Assembly (NCBI RefSeq): GCF_018139685.1
Contig: NZ_JAGSPN010000016.1
Span: forward strand, 1-64,000
Direction: 5' to 3'
From: Cognatundibacterium luofuense
Lineage (GTDB): Bacteria; Pseudomonadota; Gammaproteobacteria; Burkholderiales; Burkholderiaceae_D
Length of the DNA stretch: 64,000 nucleotides
Part shown: positions 36,055 through 44,580 of the stretch, one piece after another
Layout of the letters: each line of letters starts with the position of its first letter
Position numbering within the stretch: position 1 is the first letter of the stretch
Notes under the pieces: model-generated
The model's database searches: none
The model's input: only the letters and a program-made list of their open reading frames with translations
What the model was told of the DNA's origin: nothing
Position numbers and translations under genes: made by a program

Positions 36055-36774
36055 ATGGCAGCAGTATCGATGACAAAACAATCCCTGCAGGATAGCTGGC
36101 AACTATTGCGCCGCTATCCGGTGCGCTGGCTCACGCTGAGCATCATGCTGCTGATACTCGCCGAGCTGTGTATGCTGATCCCGCTTGCCGGGCCGGCACT
36201 GAAGTTACCGGTCGCCACTTTACTCAGCGCGCAATTCTGTCTGCTGATACACCGCAGTCAGCACGGCAATCAACCCGGTTTCAGTGATTTACTGCGAGGC
36301 TGGGAAATTCGCTGGCAGGCCGCTGTCACACTATCGCTGCTCGCATTGATCAGCGTGATAACCGGGCTCCTGTTTCTGGCACTGAGCGGACACAGCGACA
36401 GTCTGCAAGCGTTTTTCGCCGGGTCCGGCAAATTCAGCCGGATTCCTTTGCAGGATTTAATGCTGTTCAAACTCGGGGCGGCACTGGCCGGTACACTGAT
36501 GTTTTACTGCCTGCCGCTGCTGGCACTGGAAAAGCAAGCCATCTCCTTGCTGTTAACACGCGGATTCAGCGAATTACTGCGCCATCCCGCCCCGGCGTTG
36601 TTAGCGTTGGCACTGCTCAGTCTGCCTGATGGCTTGCTGCTGTTATCTGCACGAATGCAGCTCGGCATACCGGCATGGCTGCTGCTGATACCCGGATTTT
36701 TCCTGCTGATCTGGCTACCGTTTTTCCGCTACAGCAGTGCCAGCAATCATGGCTTGTTGCCGTCTGTCTCCTGA
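36055..36774 (+). CDS. multi-span membrane protein, BPSS1780-like
   Basis: A 239-residue integral membrane protein with about six hydrophobic segments (WLTLSIMLLILAELCMLIPLAG, AAVTLSLLALISVITGLLFLAL, LMLFKLGAALAGTLMFYCLPLLAL and others). It begins with SLQDSWQLLRRYPVRW, like the BPSS1780 family of unknown function in betaproteobacteria. It follows the TonB-like gene by one base and has GGAGG before its ATG, so the two are cotranscribed. The 250 bases after it contain no gene; the hscC promoter must lie there. Confidence 0.65.
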   Translation: MAAVSMTKQSLQDSWQLLRRYPVRWLTLSIMLLILAELCMLIPLAGPALKLPVATLLSAQFCLLIHRSQHGNQPGFSDLLRGWEIRWQAAVTLSLLALISVITGLLFLALSGHSDSLQAFFAGSGKFSRIPLQDLMLFKLGAALAGTLMFYCLPLLALEKQAISLLLTRGFSELLRHPAPALLALALLSLPDGLLLLSARMQLGIPAWLLLIPGFFLLIWLPFFRYSSASNHGLLPSVS

Positions 36775-37024
36775 ATTCACAAATATAGAAAAAATCAGTA
36801 TCAAAAGATGCACATAGCATTGCAAAATCCGCTATTGTTGTGGTTTTGCTTCTGATTCAGGCTTGATTTCCCGCCTTCCGGCGCTGCCCGACACCGGACC
36901 ATGCATCCAATGCATGCCCGTCTGATGATGAGGTCAGGCAGCGCTGTCTGTTCGCCCCGCCTGCTCCCATCCGGCTGCACGGAATCCGTGCCCTTATCCG
37001 GCCTGCTTTTACTCTGACACGACT

Positions 37025-38749
37025 ATGATTATTGGCATTGATCTCGGCACCACCAACAGCCTCGCCGCCATCTGGCGCGACGGCAAAGCAGAACTGATTC
37101 CTAACAGCTTAGGCCAGATGCTGACGCCTTCCTGCGTCAGTCTGGATGAAGACGGCAGCGTACTGATCGGACAGGCAGCGAAAGAGCGTCTGCAAACGCA
37201 TCCAGAACGCACCGCTGCTGTGTTCAAACGCTTCATGGGCAGTGACAAAATCATTACCCTGGGTGATAAAAAATTCCGTCCTGAAGAATTATCTGCGCTG
37301 GTGCTGAAATCCCTGCGCGCGGATGCCGAAGCCTATCTGGGCGAACCGGTGACTGAAGCCATCATTACCGTACCGGCGTATTTTTCTGATGCCCAGCGCA
37401 AAGCAACACGCAATGCGGGTGAACTGGCAGGTCTGCGCGTCGAACGCTTGCTGAATGAGCCGACTGCTGCTGCACTGGCTTACGGCGTACACAATACGCA
37501 CAGCGAATCCAAGTTTCTGGTCTTCGATCTGGGCGGCGGTACGTTTGACGTATCGATTCTGGAATTGTTTGAAGGCGTGATGGAAGTACGGGCGTCTGCC
37601 GGTGATAATTTCCTAGGCGGTGAAGACATCACCAAAGCGATTGTTGATCTGTTCTTCCAGCGTCAGGAACTGAATACCAGCCTGCGCAATGACGGTCGTT
37701 TAATGCAGCGTCTGACAGCGGCTGCAGAACAAGCCAAGCGCGCATTAAGCGCCGGTGAAAAAGCTGAAATCGATATCTTCATTAATGAGCGTCAGCATAC
37801 AATGGCACTCGGCGAAGGCGATCTGGAACAAGTCTGCGCCCCGATTCTGAAGCGTTTGCGCGATCCGGTAGAACGTGCGCTGCGCGATACTAATCTGCGC
37901 ACTTCAGAACTCGATCAGGTCGTACTGGCAGGTGGCGCTACCCGCATGGGTCTGGTCAAACGCTTAGTGACGCTGATGTTTGGCCGTTTCCCTTCCTGCG
38001 ATATCAATCCGGATGAAGTAGTGGCGATGGGCGCGGCGGTGCAAGCCGGTCTGAAAATGAAAGACAGCGCGCTGAACGAAGTCGTGATGACCGACGTCGC
38101 GCCGTATTCGCTGGGGATTGATGTTGCTGTGCGTGTCAGCCAGAACCAGAGTTCATCCGGCCACTTCTCACCGATCATTGAGCGTAACTGCACCGTACCG
38201 GTCAGCCGCGTTAAACGTTATTTCCCTGAAACCGATAATCAGGCTTTCATCCAGCTGGAAATCTATCAGGGCGAATCACGCATGGTGAAAGATAATATTC
38301 GTCTCGGCGAATTAAAAATCAGCCTGCCACCGAACAAATCCGTTGATGAGAATGCGATTGACGTGCGCTTTACCTATGACGTGAATGGCTTGCTGGAAGT
38401 GCTGGTCAAACACGTGGAAACCGGTAAAACCGATACGCTGGTGATTCAGGGTAACGGCGGCATGATGTCACCGGAACAAATTCAGGCACGTTTTAAAGAA
38501 CTGGAAAAAATCAAACTGCATCCGCGCGACACACTGGAAATCCGCACCATGCTGGCACGCGCTGACCGTATTTATCAGCAATTGCGCGGCGATATCCGCC
38601 AGTGGCTGGGCCAGCAAACCACCAGCTTTGAAGGCGTGCTGGAAACGCAGGATGCGCGCCAGATCGCGCAAGCCAAGCGCCGCTTTCAGGAAATTCTGGA
38701 TTCGATTGAAAACGATAACCGCATTCACACCGATCTGAACGATGAATGA
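37025..38749 (+). CDS. hscC: Hsp70 family chaperone HscC
   Basis: A 574-residue Hsp70, shorter than DnaK (about 640) and close to HscC. The ATPase domain has GIDLGTTNSLAAIWRDG, FSDAQRKATRNAGELAGL, LNEPTAAALAYG, VFDLGGGTFDVSIL and VVLAGGATRMGLVKRL. The substrate-binding domain from about 365 is conserved, with a short lid. HscC proteins are specialised chaperones with dedicated J-proteins. The following gene overlaps its end by 8 bases and encodes a J-domain-like protein, so the pair is translationally coupled. No sigma-32-type promoter was found upstream. Confidence 0.9.
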   Translation: MIIGIDLGTTNSLAAIWRDGKAELIPNSLGQMLTPSCVSLDEDGSVLIGQAAKERLQTHPERTAAVFKRFMGSDKIITLGDKKFRPEELSALVLKSLRADAEAYLGEPVTEAIITVPAYFSDAQRKATRNAGELAGLRVERLLNEPTAAALAYGVHNTHSESKFLVFDLGGGTFDVSILELFEGVMEVRASAGDNFLGGEDITKAIVDLFFQRQELNTSLRNDGRLMQRLTAAAEQAKRALSAGEKAEIDIFINERQHTMALGEGDLEQVCAPILKRLRDPVERALRDTNLRTSELDQVVLAGGATRMGLVKRLVTLMFGRFPSCDINPDEVVAMGAAVQAGLKMKDSALNEVVMTDVAPYSLGIDVAVRVSQNQSSSGHFSPIIERNCTVPVSRVKRYFPETDNQAFIQLEIYQGESRMVKDNIRLGELKISLPPNKSVDENAIDVRFTYDVNGLLEVLVKHVETGKTDTLVIQGNGGMMSPEQIQARFKELEKIKLHPRDTLEIRTMLARADRIYQQLRGDIRQWLGQQTTSFEGVLETQDARQIAQAKRRFQEILDSIENDNRIHTDLNDE

Positions 38750-40565
38750 CATGTACTTGCCGGCGTTTTTCCGGCGCTATGAATTAGCGGCAGACAGCGA
38801 CGAGCGGACACTGAAACGCACTTACGCACGGGAACTGAAAAAGATAGATCAGGCCACCGAGCTGGAGGCGTTTCAGGACTTACGCGACAGCTATGAAGAG
38901 GCGCTGAACTGGCTGCGCTATCGCGATGAAGAAAATGCCGAAGACAACGCAGAAGCGCATACCGGTGACGACACCGGCGCTGAATGGCAAACCGCAACCG
39001 GTCTGAACACGCCGCCGCAACAGCCTGACAGCACAGATGGTGAACACGATGCAGCACCGGCGCAGTCACCGGAGACCGTGCATTTTCAGGGCTCTGATCC
39101 GCTCGCGACTGCGAAGCAAGCCTTTGAATTAGTTAAAGCGCTGACGGAAAGCGCAACGGTATCCGAACAAGCCATAGACGATCTGTTACGGGAGCAAGCC
39201 GAGCATCCGGAAATGCTGAATATGGATGCACGCTTCCTGTTTGAAACCGGTATCGCACGCTATCTGATTGAGGGCTGGCAACCGGGCAAAGAATTGCTGT
39301 TTTTCAGCGCCGTACGCCATTTCGACTGGCTGAACCGTCAGGAACGCCTGAACTATGCCAGCGACTACGCTTACGTCATTCAGAACGCCATCAATGAATG
39401 GCGGGAAATGCAGAACAAACACATTTCCGTCAAAAACAAATATCAGGAACTGATACAGGCAGCGCGCGAGCACCGCACACTGACAGCTGACTACCTGCGT
39501 ATCAACCTTCAGCTGCTGAGCCGTATGACAGAACATTACGGCAGCCTGTTGTATCTGATCACTGACCGTGCGCAGATACAGCAGTGGATAGAGCAGACGC
39601 AGACAGCGATTGCGCAGGCTGAGCAGGCGGCGCAACAAGCCCGGGAAAATGCAAACTGGCTGCAAAAGCGGTGGCATCAATATCAGAATGGCAGTCAGCA
39701 GGAAAGGTCCAACACTGTCGGTATTTTGCTGGCGATTTTTGTTGCCATCATTTTTGCGGCCGGCTATTTCAAAGGCAGCAGTAAGGGACAGCAAGAATAC
39801 AGTGGCAGCCCCGCCGACATCGCCTATCAGCAAGCCGAGGCCGCATTAAACGGCAGCAACGGTCAGCAGCGCAATCCGCAAATGGCGATGGGCTTATGGT
39901 CCCGCGCATTTGAACTGGGTCGCACTGACGCCGGCTTGCGGATTGCTAAGCTATACAAGCAAGGTTACGGCCTTCCGAAAGATCCCTCTCTGGCGTTGTA
40001 CTGGTACGAAAAAGCCGCTCAGAAAGGTAATCAGGAAGCGCAGGCCAATGCCGGAGACATGTATTACCGGGGTACAGGCACCAATAAAGATGAGGTCAAA
40101 GCGCTTGAGTATTTCCAGCACTGTGCCATCACTATTCCGTATTGTCAGAGTATGTGGGCTGTCATTCTGGAGTTTGGTAAGGCCGAAAAAAAAGATACTG
40201 CGAAGTCGCTGGAGTTACTGCGCACTGCTGCGGCAAAAGAAGAAATCAATGCACAACGCTGGTTGGGAATTGCTTACTTTGAAGGAAAATTGGGTCTCCA
40301 AAAAGATGTGAAAGAAGGCATAAGACGGCTGGAACAAGCTGCAAAGACAGATAAGCCCAGTCAACACCTGCTCGGCCGTATTTATGAAAATGGCTGGGAA
40401 GTCAAAAAAGACCTGAACCTCGCAAAAACCTGGTATCTGCGCGCAGCAAAATTCGGTTTTCAGGATAGCTTCGATGCGATGGAGCGTCTGTGCAAAGGTG
40501 CGAAAGATCCGCAATGTCAGGACTGGCAAGCCTTCCGCACCAACAAACCCGCCGCAACACCCTGA
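38742..40565 (+). CDS. membrane-anchored J-like protein with Sel1 repeats (1)
   Basis: A 607-residue protein. The first 65 residues resemble a J-domain (YELAADSDERTLKRTYAREL, then LEAFQDLRDSYEEAL), but the position of the HPD tripeptide reads DQA. An acidic linker precedes a conserved central domain (about 130-290, with MLNMDARFLFETGIARYL and SAVRHFDW). One membrane helix lies at about 325-343 (VGILLAIFVAIIFAAGYF). Sel1-type repeats follow (about 365-590). The positive flank before the helix suggests a cytoplasmic N-terminus and periplasmic repeats. It overlaps hscC and probably serves it. The first ATG aligns with that of its paralogue at 41830. Confidence 0.8.
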   Translation: MNDMYLPAFFRRYELAADSDERTLKRTYARELKKIDQATELEAFQDLRDSYEEALNWLRYRDEENAEDNAEAHTGDDTGAEWQTATGLNTPPQQPDSTDGEHDAAPAQSPETVHFQGSDPLATAKQAFELVKALTESATVSEQAIDDLLREQAEHPEMLNMDARFLFETGIARYLIEGWQPGKELLFFSAVRHFDWLNRQERLNYASDYAYVIQNAINEWREMQNKHISVKNKYQELIQAAREHRTLTADYLRINLQLLSRMTEHYGSLLYLITDRAQIQQWIEQTQTAIAQAEQAAQQARENANWLQKRWHQYQNGSQQERSNTVGILLAIFVAIIFAAGYFKGSSKGQQEYSGSPADIAYQQAEAALNGSNGQQRNPQMAMGLWSRAFELGRTDAGLRIAKLYKQGYGLPKDPSLALYWYEKAAQKGNQEAQANAGDMYYRGTGTNKDEVKALEYFQHCAITIPYCQSMWAVILEFGKAEKKDTAKSLELLRTAAAKEEINAQRWLGIAYFEGKLGLQKDVKEGIRRLEQAAKTDKPSQHLLGRIYENGWEVKKDLNLAKTWYLRAAKFGFQDSFDAMERLCKGAKDPQCQDWQAFRTNKPAATP

Positions 40566-40589
40566 CCGCATTCGATTCTGTTTTAAGCT

Positions 40590-40627
40590 GCGGTGTTTTC
40601 TGAAATATGGAATTCAGAAAACACCGC
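40590..40627 (+). repeat. perfect 15-base-pair hairpin
   Basis: GCGGTGTTTTCTGAA (40590-40604) and its exact complement (40613-40627) enclose ATATGGAA. No T-run follows on either strand, so it is not a classical terminator. It lies between two Sel1 genes and may process or stabilise their transcript. Confidence 0.6.
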
Positions 40628-40662
40628 TTATCTGATTGTTCTCCGGCACAAAATCTTTTTAT

Positions 40663-41610
40663 ATGGAACCGTCCAGACCACCCCAATCCGAATTGCCGGA
40701 ATTTTTTTTACCCGACAGTACATCGCCGCCTCCGAAAAAATGGCTGAGCAACCGCGTGACCAACGTTCTGTATTGCATCTTGTTCGGACTGATCATTTAC
40801 GCGGGTCTTCAGCAATCAAAACGACAGGCATCACCTGAAACATTCGCAAATGCCAGCGCTCAGGATTTATTTCTCGCCGGAGAAGATGCTTATTTCGGGC
40901 GTGAACACCGGCCACAAAACACCGGACGAGCTATCGCGCTGTGGGAGCTTGCCGCAACAAAAGGAAGCCTGCAGGCAGCCCGGTCACTGGCGCAGTTATA
41001 CGAAAATAAGGAGCTGCCGGAGCAAAGTCCGGGACTGGCAATTCACTGGTACGGGCGTGCAGCGGAACTTGGCGACAGTCGAGCTCAACGCTACGTTGGT
41101 GATGCGTTTTACTCCGGCGAAGTTGCGCCGCGTGATCACACAAAAGCAATGAAGATGTTCCGCCGCTGCGCCACAAAAGAAGCTTATTGCAAAACCATGT
41201 GGGCAAGCCTGTTGCTGGACAATGCACCGGATGACGCTGCGCAGAAAAAAGCGCTGGAATTACTGCATCAGGCGGATGATGCCGGTGAATCGAATGCACA
41301 GCGAATGCTGGCGATGGCACAGCTGGAAGGCAGCCTCGGTATGAGCAAAAATACGGAAAAGGGATTGGATCAGCTGTTCCGTAGTGGCTACCGCGATGCG
41401 AAAAGTCAGTATCTGATCGGCCAGTATTACGAACAGGGAAAATATCTGCGCCGCAACGATTCAGAAGCAAAGGCGTGGTATCTGAAGGCTGCGCAGAACG
41501 GGCATCATGATGCGGTTACAGCGCTGCAAAAGCTGTGCAAATCCTCTGCGGATAAAGATGCCAGCTGCCTGACATGGCGGGAAGTACAGGCAAAATTGCA
41601 TACATCCTGA
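40663..41610 (+). CDS. membrane-anchored Sel1 repeat protein (2)
   Basis: A 315-residue protein with one membrane helix at about 32-49 (VTNVLYCILFGLIIYAG). At least five Sel1-type repeats follow (for example RAIALWELAATKGSLQAARSLAQLYE, LAIHWYGRAAELGDSRAQRYVGDAFYSG). It corresponds to the membrane and C-terminal part of its neighbours but lacks the J-like and central domains. LFLAGEDAYFGR at 69-80 recurs almost exactly in the protein at 41830. No clear Shine-Dalgarno precedes the ATG at 40663, and a TTG 27 bases upstream is an alternative start. Confidence 0.75.
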   Translation: MEPSRPPQSELPEFFLPDSTSPPPKKWLSNRVTNVLYCILFGLIIYAGLQQSKRQASPETFANASAQDLFLAGEDAYFGREHRPQNTGRAIALWELAATKGSLQAARSLAQLYENKELPEQSPGLAIHWYGRAAELGDSRAQRYVGDAFYSGEVAPRDHTKAMKMFRRCATKEAYCKTMWASLLLDNAPDDAAQKKALELLHQADDAGESNAQRMLAMAQLEGSLGMSKNTEKGLDQLFRSGYRDAKSQYLIGQYYEQGKYLRRNDSEAKAWYLKAAQNGHHDAVTALQKLCKSSADKDASCLTWREVQAKLHTS

Positions 41611-41665
41611 GCATCCGGATTTCCCAGTACAGAGATCACATGTCAGCAAGCCTGAAAACACCCGT

Positions 41666-41750
41666 TTTGCGGATTACAGCACAGCCATGCGGCGCTCGTC
41701 GGCAGAAAGTCCGGGCCTCCGAGAATGCCTGATGCGGATAGCTGCACAAT
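41666..41750 (+). repeat. interspersed repeat, copy B
   Basis: An 85-base element with about 12 differences from copy C (43554-43638), and a near-identical 30-base core in copy A (7323-7406, opposite strand). Its ends contain GCACAGCCAT and ATAGCTGCAC, roughly inverted, so the element can fold. It lies in the 219-base gap between two Sel1 genes. Confidence 0.75.
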
Positions 41751-41829
41751 ACGAAGCTCTGCCCGTCACCGGATCTGACCGCTTTCATGAACTGACTGAA
41801 TGCATCATCAACATCACTGAAACACACGT

Positions 41830-43479
41830 ATGAATCGCCCGTACTTACCGCCGTTCTTTACTCTTTATGATTTACCGGCTGACAGCGACGAACGCACGCT
41901 GAAGCGCACTTATGCGCGTGAGTTAAAAAAGATCGATCAGTCCACTGAACTGGAAGCGTTTCAGGCATTGCGTGACAGCTATGAGCAGGCGCTGGAGTGG
42001 TTGCGTAACGGTGCTTCTGACGCGCAGATATTTTGTCAGGATGCGGTTGTTACGCCGCTTTCCGATGATCAATCCGTAGCTACGAAAATTACTCCGGCTG
42101 TCATCGATACTGCTGCGGATGAAGCAGCTCCATTCAACGACAGCGATACGCCGTCTTTTGACGCGTTTCGTCGAGCGAATGGCATTCCTGTCACGCCAGG
42201 CAACACAGCATTCACACAGCGTGATCCGGAAGTCCTCGCCAGACTGGCATTTGAAACCGTCATAGCTGCGGTGACCAGCACGCAAGCGTCCGAACAAGCT
42301 ATCGACGCTGCTCTGTCTGCACAAATGGAAAACCCGGACATGCTGAACATGGATGCACGCTTCATGTTCGAAACCGCCATCGCCCGCTATTTGCTGGATG
42401 GCTGGGCTCCCGGCAAGGAATGTTTGTTTCAGAGCGCCGTCCGGCACTTTGAATGGATCGATCATCAGGAACGCGCAAAGCAAGCGAGTGGTCAGGCTTT
42501 CGTGCTGCTGAACGCTATCGATGAATGGAAACAATTACAGCGTCTGAAAGTTGCTGTGCGTAACAAGCTGCTGGAGATCGTTCAGCTCGCGCGTGAGCAC
42601 CATGTACCGCGCAACGACTATCTGCACACCAATTTCAGCCTGCTGTGCCGCTTAGCTGAAAACTACGACCACTTGCTCTGGCTGGTGACAGACAGAAAAC
42701 AGATACAGCAATGGATCATGCAAACCCGTGCAGAGATTGAAGAAGCAGAACGGATTGCGCGGCAACCGGTCAGGCCGTTAAGTGGCCGCGAGAAATGGAA
42801 GGCATTCTTTCAGCGCGACAATCTTATCTTTTGGATCAAGGACCATTTTGCCGCAATACTAGCTATTGCCTTCTTCTCTTTCTGGTTCTGCCTTGGATTC
42901 TTTGGAAAAAATGACCACAACAGAACTGATACAAGAAGCCAAACCGAACTGCATCAAAGTCTGAATAATTACAGTAAGGCCAACAAGCTATTTCTTGCCG
43001 GTGAAGATGCCTATTTTGGCAGGGATAAGCAACCCAAAAATATCGAACTGGCCGTTCAGCTGTGGGAGCAGGCGGCCAAACTCGGTTCTGTTGCCGCCGC
43101 TAAATCACTGGCACAAATGAATTCAGATGGAAATGAAACCAAACGGGATTTAACGAAAGCGCTGCACTGGTATTCGGTGGCAGCGGGGCTCGGTGATGTT
43201 CCTTCACAACAACGCGTAGGCATAGCCTATTACTGTGGTGAGGGAGTTAAAGTGGACCGGCAAAAAGCAATGGCGGCATTCGGATACTGCGCTAGTCAGG
43301 ACGTGGTTTGTGATTCCATGCATGTCCTGATGCTCCGCGATACCAGATTTCCACCTAAGAGCAAGGCGGATATCCCGCATGTCATAACGCAGAAAGACCC
43401 GAATCTCCAGTATGCAATGAAAATCGCCGTAAATTTGTGTACACCAGTGAAAGAGCGTTCAGGTCAATCATTAAAATAA
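41830..43479 (+). CDS. membrane-anchored J-like protein with Sel1 repeats (3)
   Basis: A 549-residue paralogue of the protein at 38742. The N-terminal J-like segment (YLPPFFTLYDLPADSDERTL, RTYARELKKIDQ) again lacks HPD, reading DQS there. The central domain (about 140-300) is conserved, with MLNMDARFMFETAIARYLL and SAVRHFEW. One membrane helix lies at about 340-360. The Sel1 region (from about 385) starts with LFLAGEDAYFGR as in the protein at 40663. After residue about 500 the match ends and the last 50 residues are not Sel1-like, so it has fewer repeats. It is flanked by repeat copies B and C. Confidence 0.75.
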   Translation: MNRPYLPPFFTLYDLPADSDERTLKRTYARELKKIDQSTELEAFQALRDSYEQALEWLRNGASDAQIFCQDAVVTPLSDDQSVATKITPAVIDTAADEAAPFNDSDTPSFDAFRRANGIPVTPGNTAFTQRDPEVLARLAFETVIAAVTSTQASEQAIDAALSAQMENPDMLNMDARFMFETAIARYLLDGWAPGKECLFQSAVRHFEWIDHQERAKQASGQAFVLLNAIDEWKQLQRLKVAVRNKLLEIVQLAREHHVPRNDYLHTNFSLLCRLAENYDHLLWLVTDRKQIQQWIMQTRAEIEEAERIARQPVRPLSGREKWKAFFQRDNLIFWIKDHFAAILAIAFFSFWFCLGFFGKNDHNRTDTRSQTELHQSLNNYSKANKLFLAGEDAYFGRDKQPKNIELAVQLWEQAAKLGSVAAAKSLAQMNSDGNETKRDLTKALHWYSVAAGLGDVPSQQRVGIAYYCGEGVKVDRQKAMAAFGYCASQDVVCDSMHVLMLRDTRFPPKSKADIPHVITQKDPNLQYAMKIAVNLCTPVKERSGQSLK

Positions 43480-43553
43480 TTTTTATTGACATCAGCGCTT
43501 CGCGAATACCAGCAGGCAATGCGGCAGGCCGCCAACGGCCCGCCAATACCTTA

Positions 43554-43638
43554 AATGCGGATTTTCGCACAGCCATGCAGCGCTCGTCGGCAGAAAGTCT
43601 GGCCGTCCGAAAGTGCCTGATGCGGATGGCTGCACAAT
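43554..43638 (+). repeat. interspersed repeat, copy C
   Basis: An 85-base element matching copy B at about 73 of 85 positions and copy A in its core. It carries GCACAGCCAT near the left and ATGGCTGCAC near the right, an imperfect inverted pair. It lies between the third Sel1 gene and the terminator at 43695; no gene was found in this 260-base gap. Confidence 0.75.
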
Positions 43639-43694
43639 TTTCGGTTACGCGTAACAGGATGAACGGAGCTGAGCACCGCTCACAAAAGCCAATA

Positions 43695-43722
43695 AAAAAC
43701 CCGCCTGATCAGGCGGGTTTTT
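43695..43722. terminator. bidirectional rho-independent terminator
   Basis: A perfect palindrome, AAAAACCCGCCTGA followed by its complement ending in TTTTT. It lies between the Sel1 gene and the convergent lipoprotein operon. Confidence 0.9.
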
Positions 43723-43739
43723 CTTTGTACTGCTGAAAA

Positions 43740-44558
43740 TCAGCGGTAAACCGTTACCGGTTCCGGTTGTGGTGTGACGACCGGTTGTGCGGCGTTGCCG
43801 TTGGCGTTGGCCGGACGGTTCATGCCGCGTGGCAGGCCGAACTGAACCATCAGTTCGTTGTAAGCATTGTCGGCCAGTGTGCGGGAAGTTTCCTGCATCA
43901 CTTTGCCACGGTTGAATACCACGCGGTCACCCGCGCGACTGATGATTTTGGTATCCACGCCGGAGCCTGCAGCACTGAAGGCGGCTTTGACTTCAAAAGT
44001 CTTGGTATTGATCAGGCTGAAATCAACGACCAGATCCAGCGACAGCGATGCGGTCATGGAATTGCCGTATTGCAGCTGATTGCTTTCCTGACGGAACTGG
44101 ATGTTGCTGACCGTGCCGAACAGCACGTAGTCTGCGCCCGGATACATACCTTGCTTGATACGACCAATGATGTCGTAAATTTTTTCCATCGGTTTGCCGA
44201 CATACGGACGCGCCTGCACCAGATGTACAGCACCGCCTTTCAGCAATGCGCCTTTCAGATCGGCAGTGTATGTTTTCAGTTCGCCACGGTCGATGTAGGT
44301 GTAATAGCCTTCGGCTTCGTAGTAGCTGCTTTCGCTTTTTGCGTTGATATTGCCGCGCTGCGAATAGCTGTGGTCGGTTTCGCGTTCGCTGTAGCTGCCT
44401 TTGACGCTGCTTTTGCTGGAGGCTGCAACCACACGGAAATACTCACTGACTTTTTCTTCATAAGTCAGATCGGTCACGGCGATTTTCGGTTCTGCTGCCC
44501 ATGCGCTGAGGCTGGACATCGCCAGCACTGCGGCGCTGATAAAGTGTCTGCGTTTCAT
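43740..44558 (-). CDS. CsgG/LpoB-like periplasmic protein
   Basis: A 272-residue exported protein. Its signal peptide (MKRRHFISAAVLAMSSLSAWA) lacks a lipobox Cys. The mature start AEPKIAVTDLTYEEKV and the GADYVLFGTVSNIQF segment resemble the CsgG/LpoB fold family. A Ser/Tyr/Glu-rich insertion covers about 50-95, and the C-terminus is a Pro/Gln/Asn-rich tail. It is last in a four-gene unit with lpoB, a ycfL homologue and a COG3014 protein. The precise function is unknown; an outer-membrane or peptidoglycan synthesis role is inferred from its neighbours. Confidence 0.65.
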   Translation of the reverse strand: MKRRHFISAAVLAMSSLSAWAAEPKIAVTDLTYEEKVSEYFRVVAASSKSSVKGSYSERETDHSYSQRGNINAKSESSYYEAEGYYTYIDRGELKTYTADLKGALLKGGAVHLVQARPYVGKPMEKIYDIIGRIKQGMYPGADYVLFGTVSNIQFRQESNQLQYGNSMTASLSLDLVVDFSLINTKTFEVKAAFSAAGSGVDTKIISRAGDRVVFNRGKVMQETSRTLADNAYNELMVQFGLPRGMNRPANANGNAAQPVVTPQPEPVTVYR

Positions 44559-44580
44559 CGTTTTCCTTTACGCTGTCTGA

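Noticed and set aside
36775-37024. A sigma-32 heat-shock promoter before hscC
   Set aside because: CTTGAT and CCCGAC occur but match the heat-shock consensus poorly, so no call was made.
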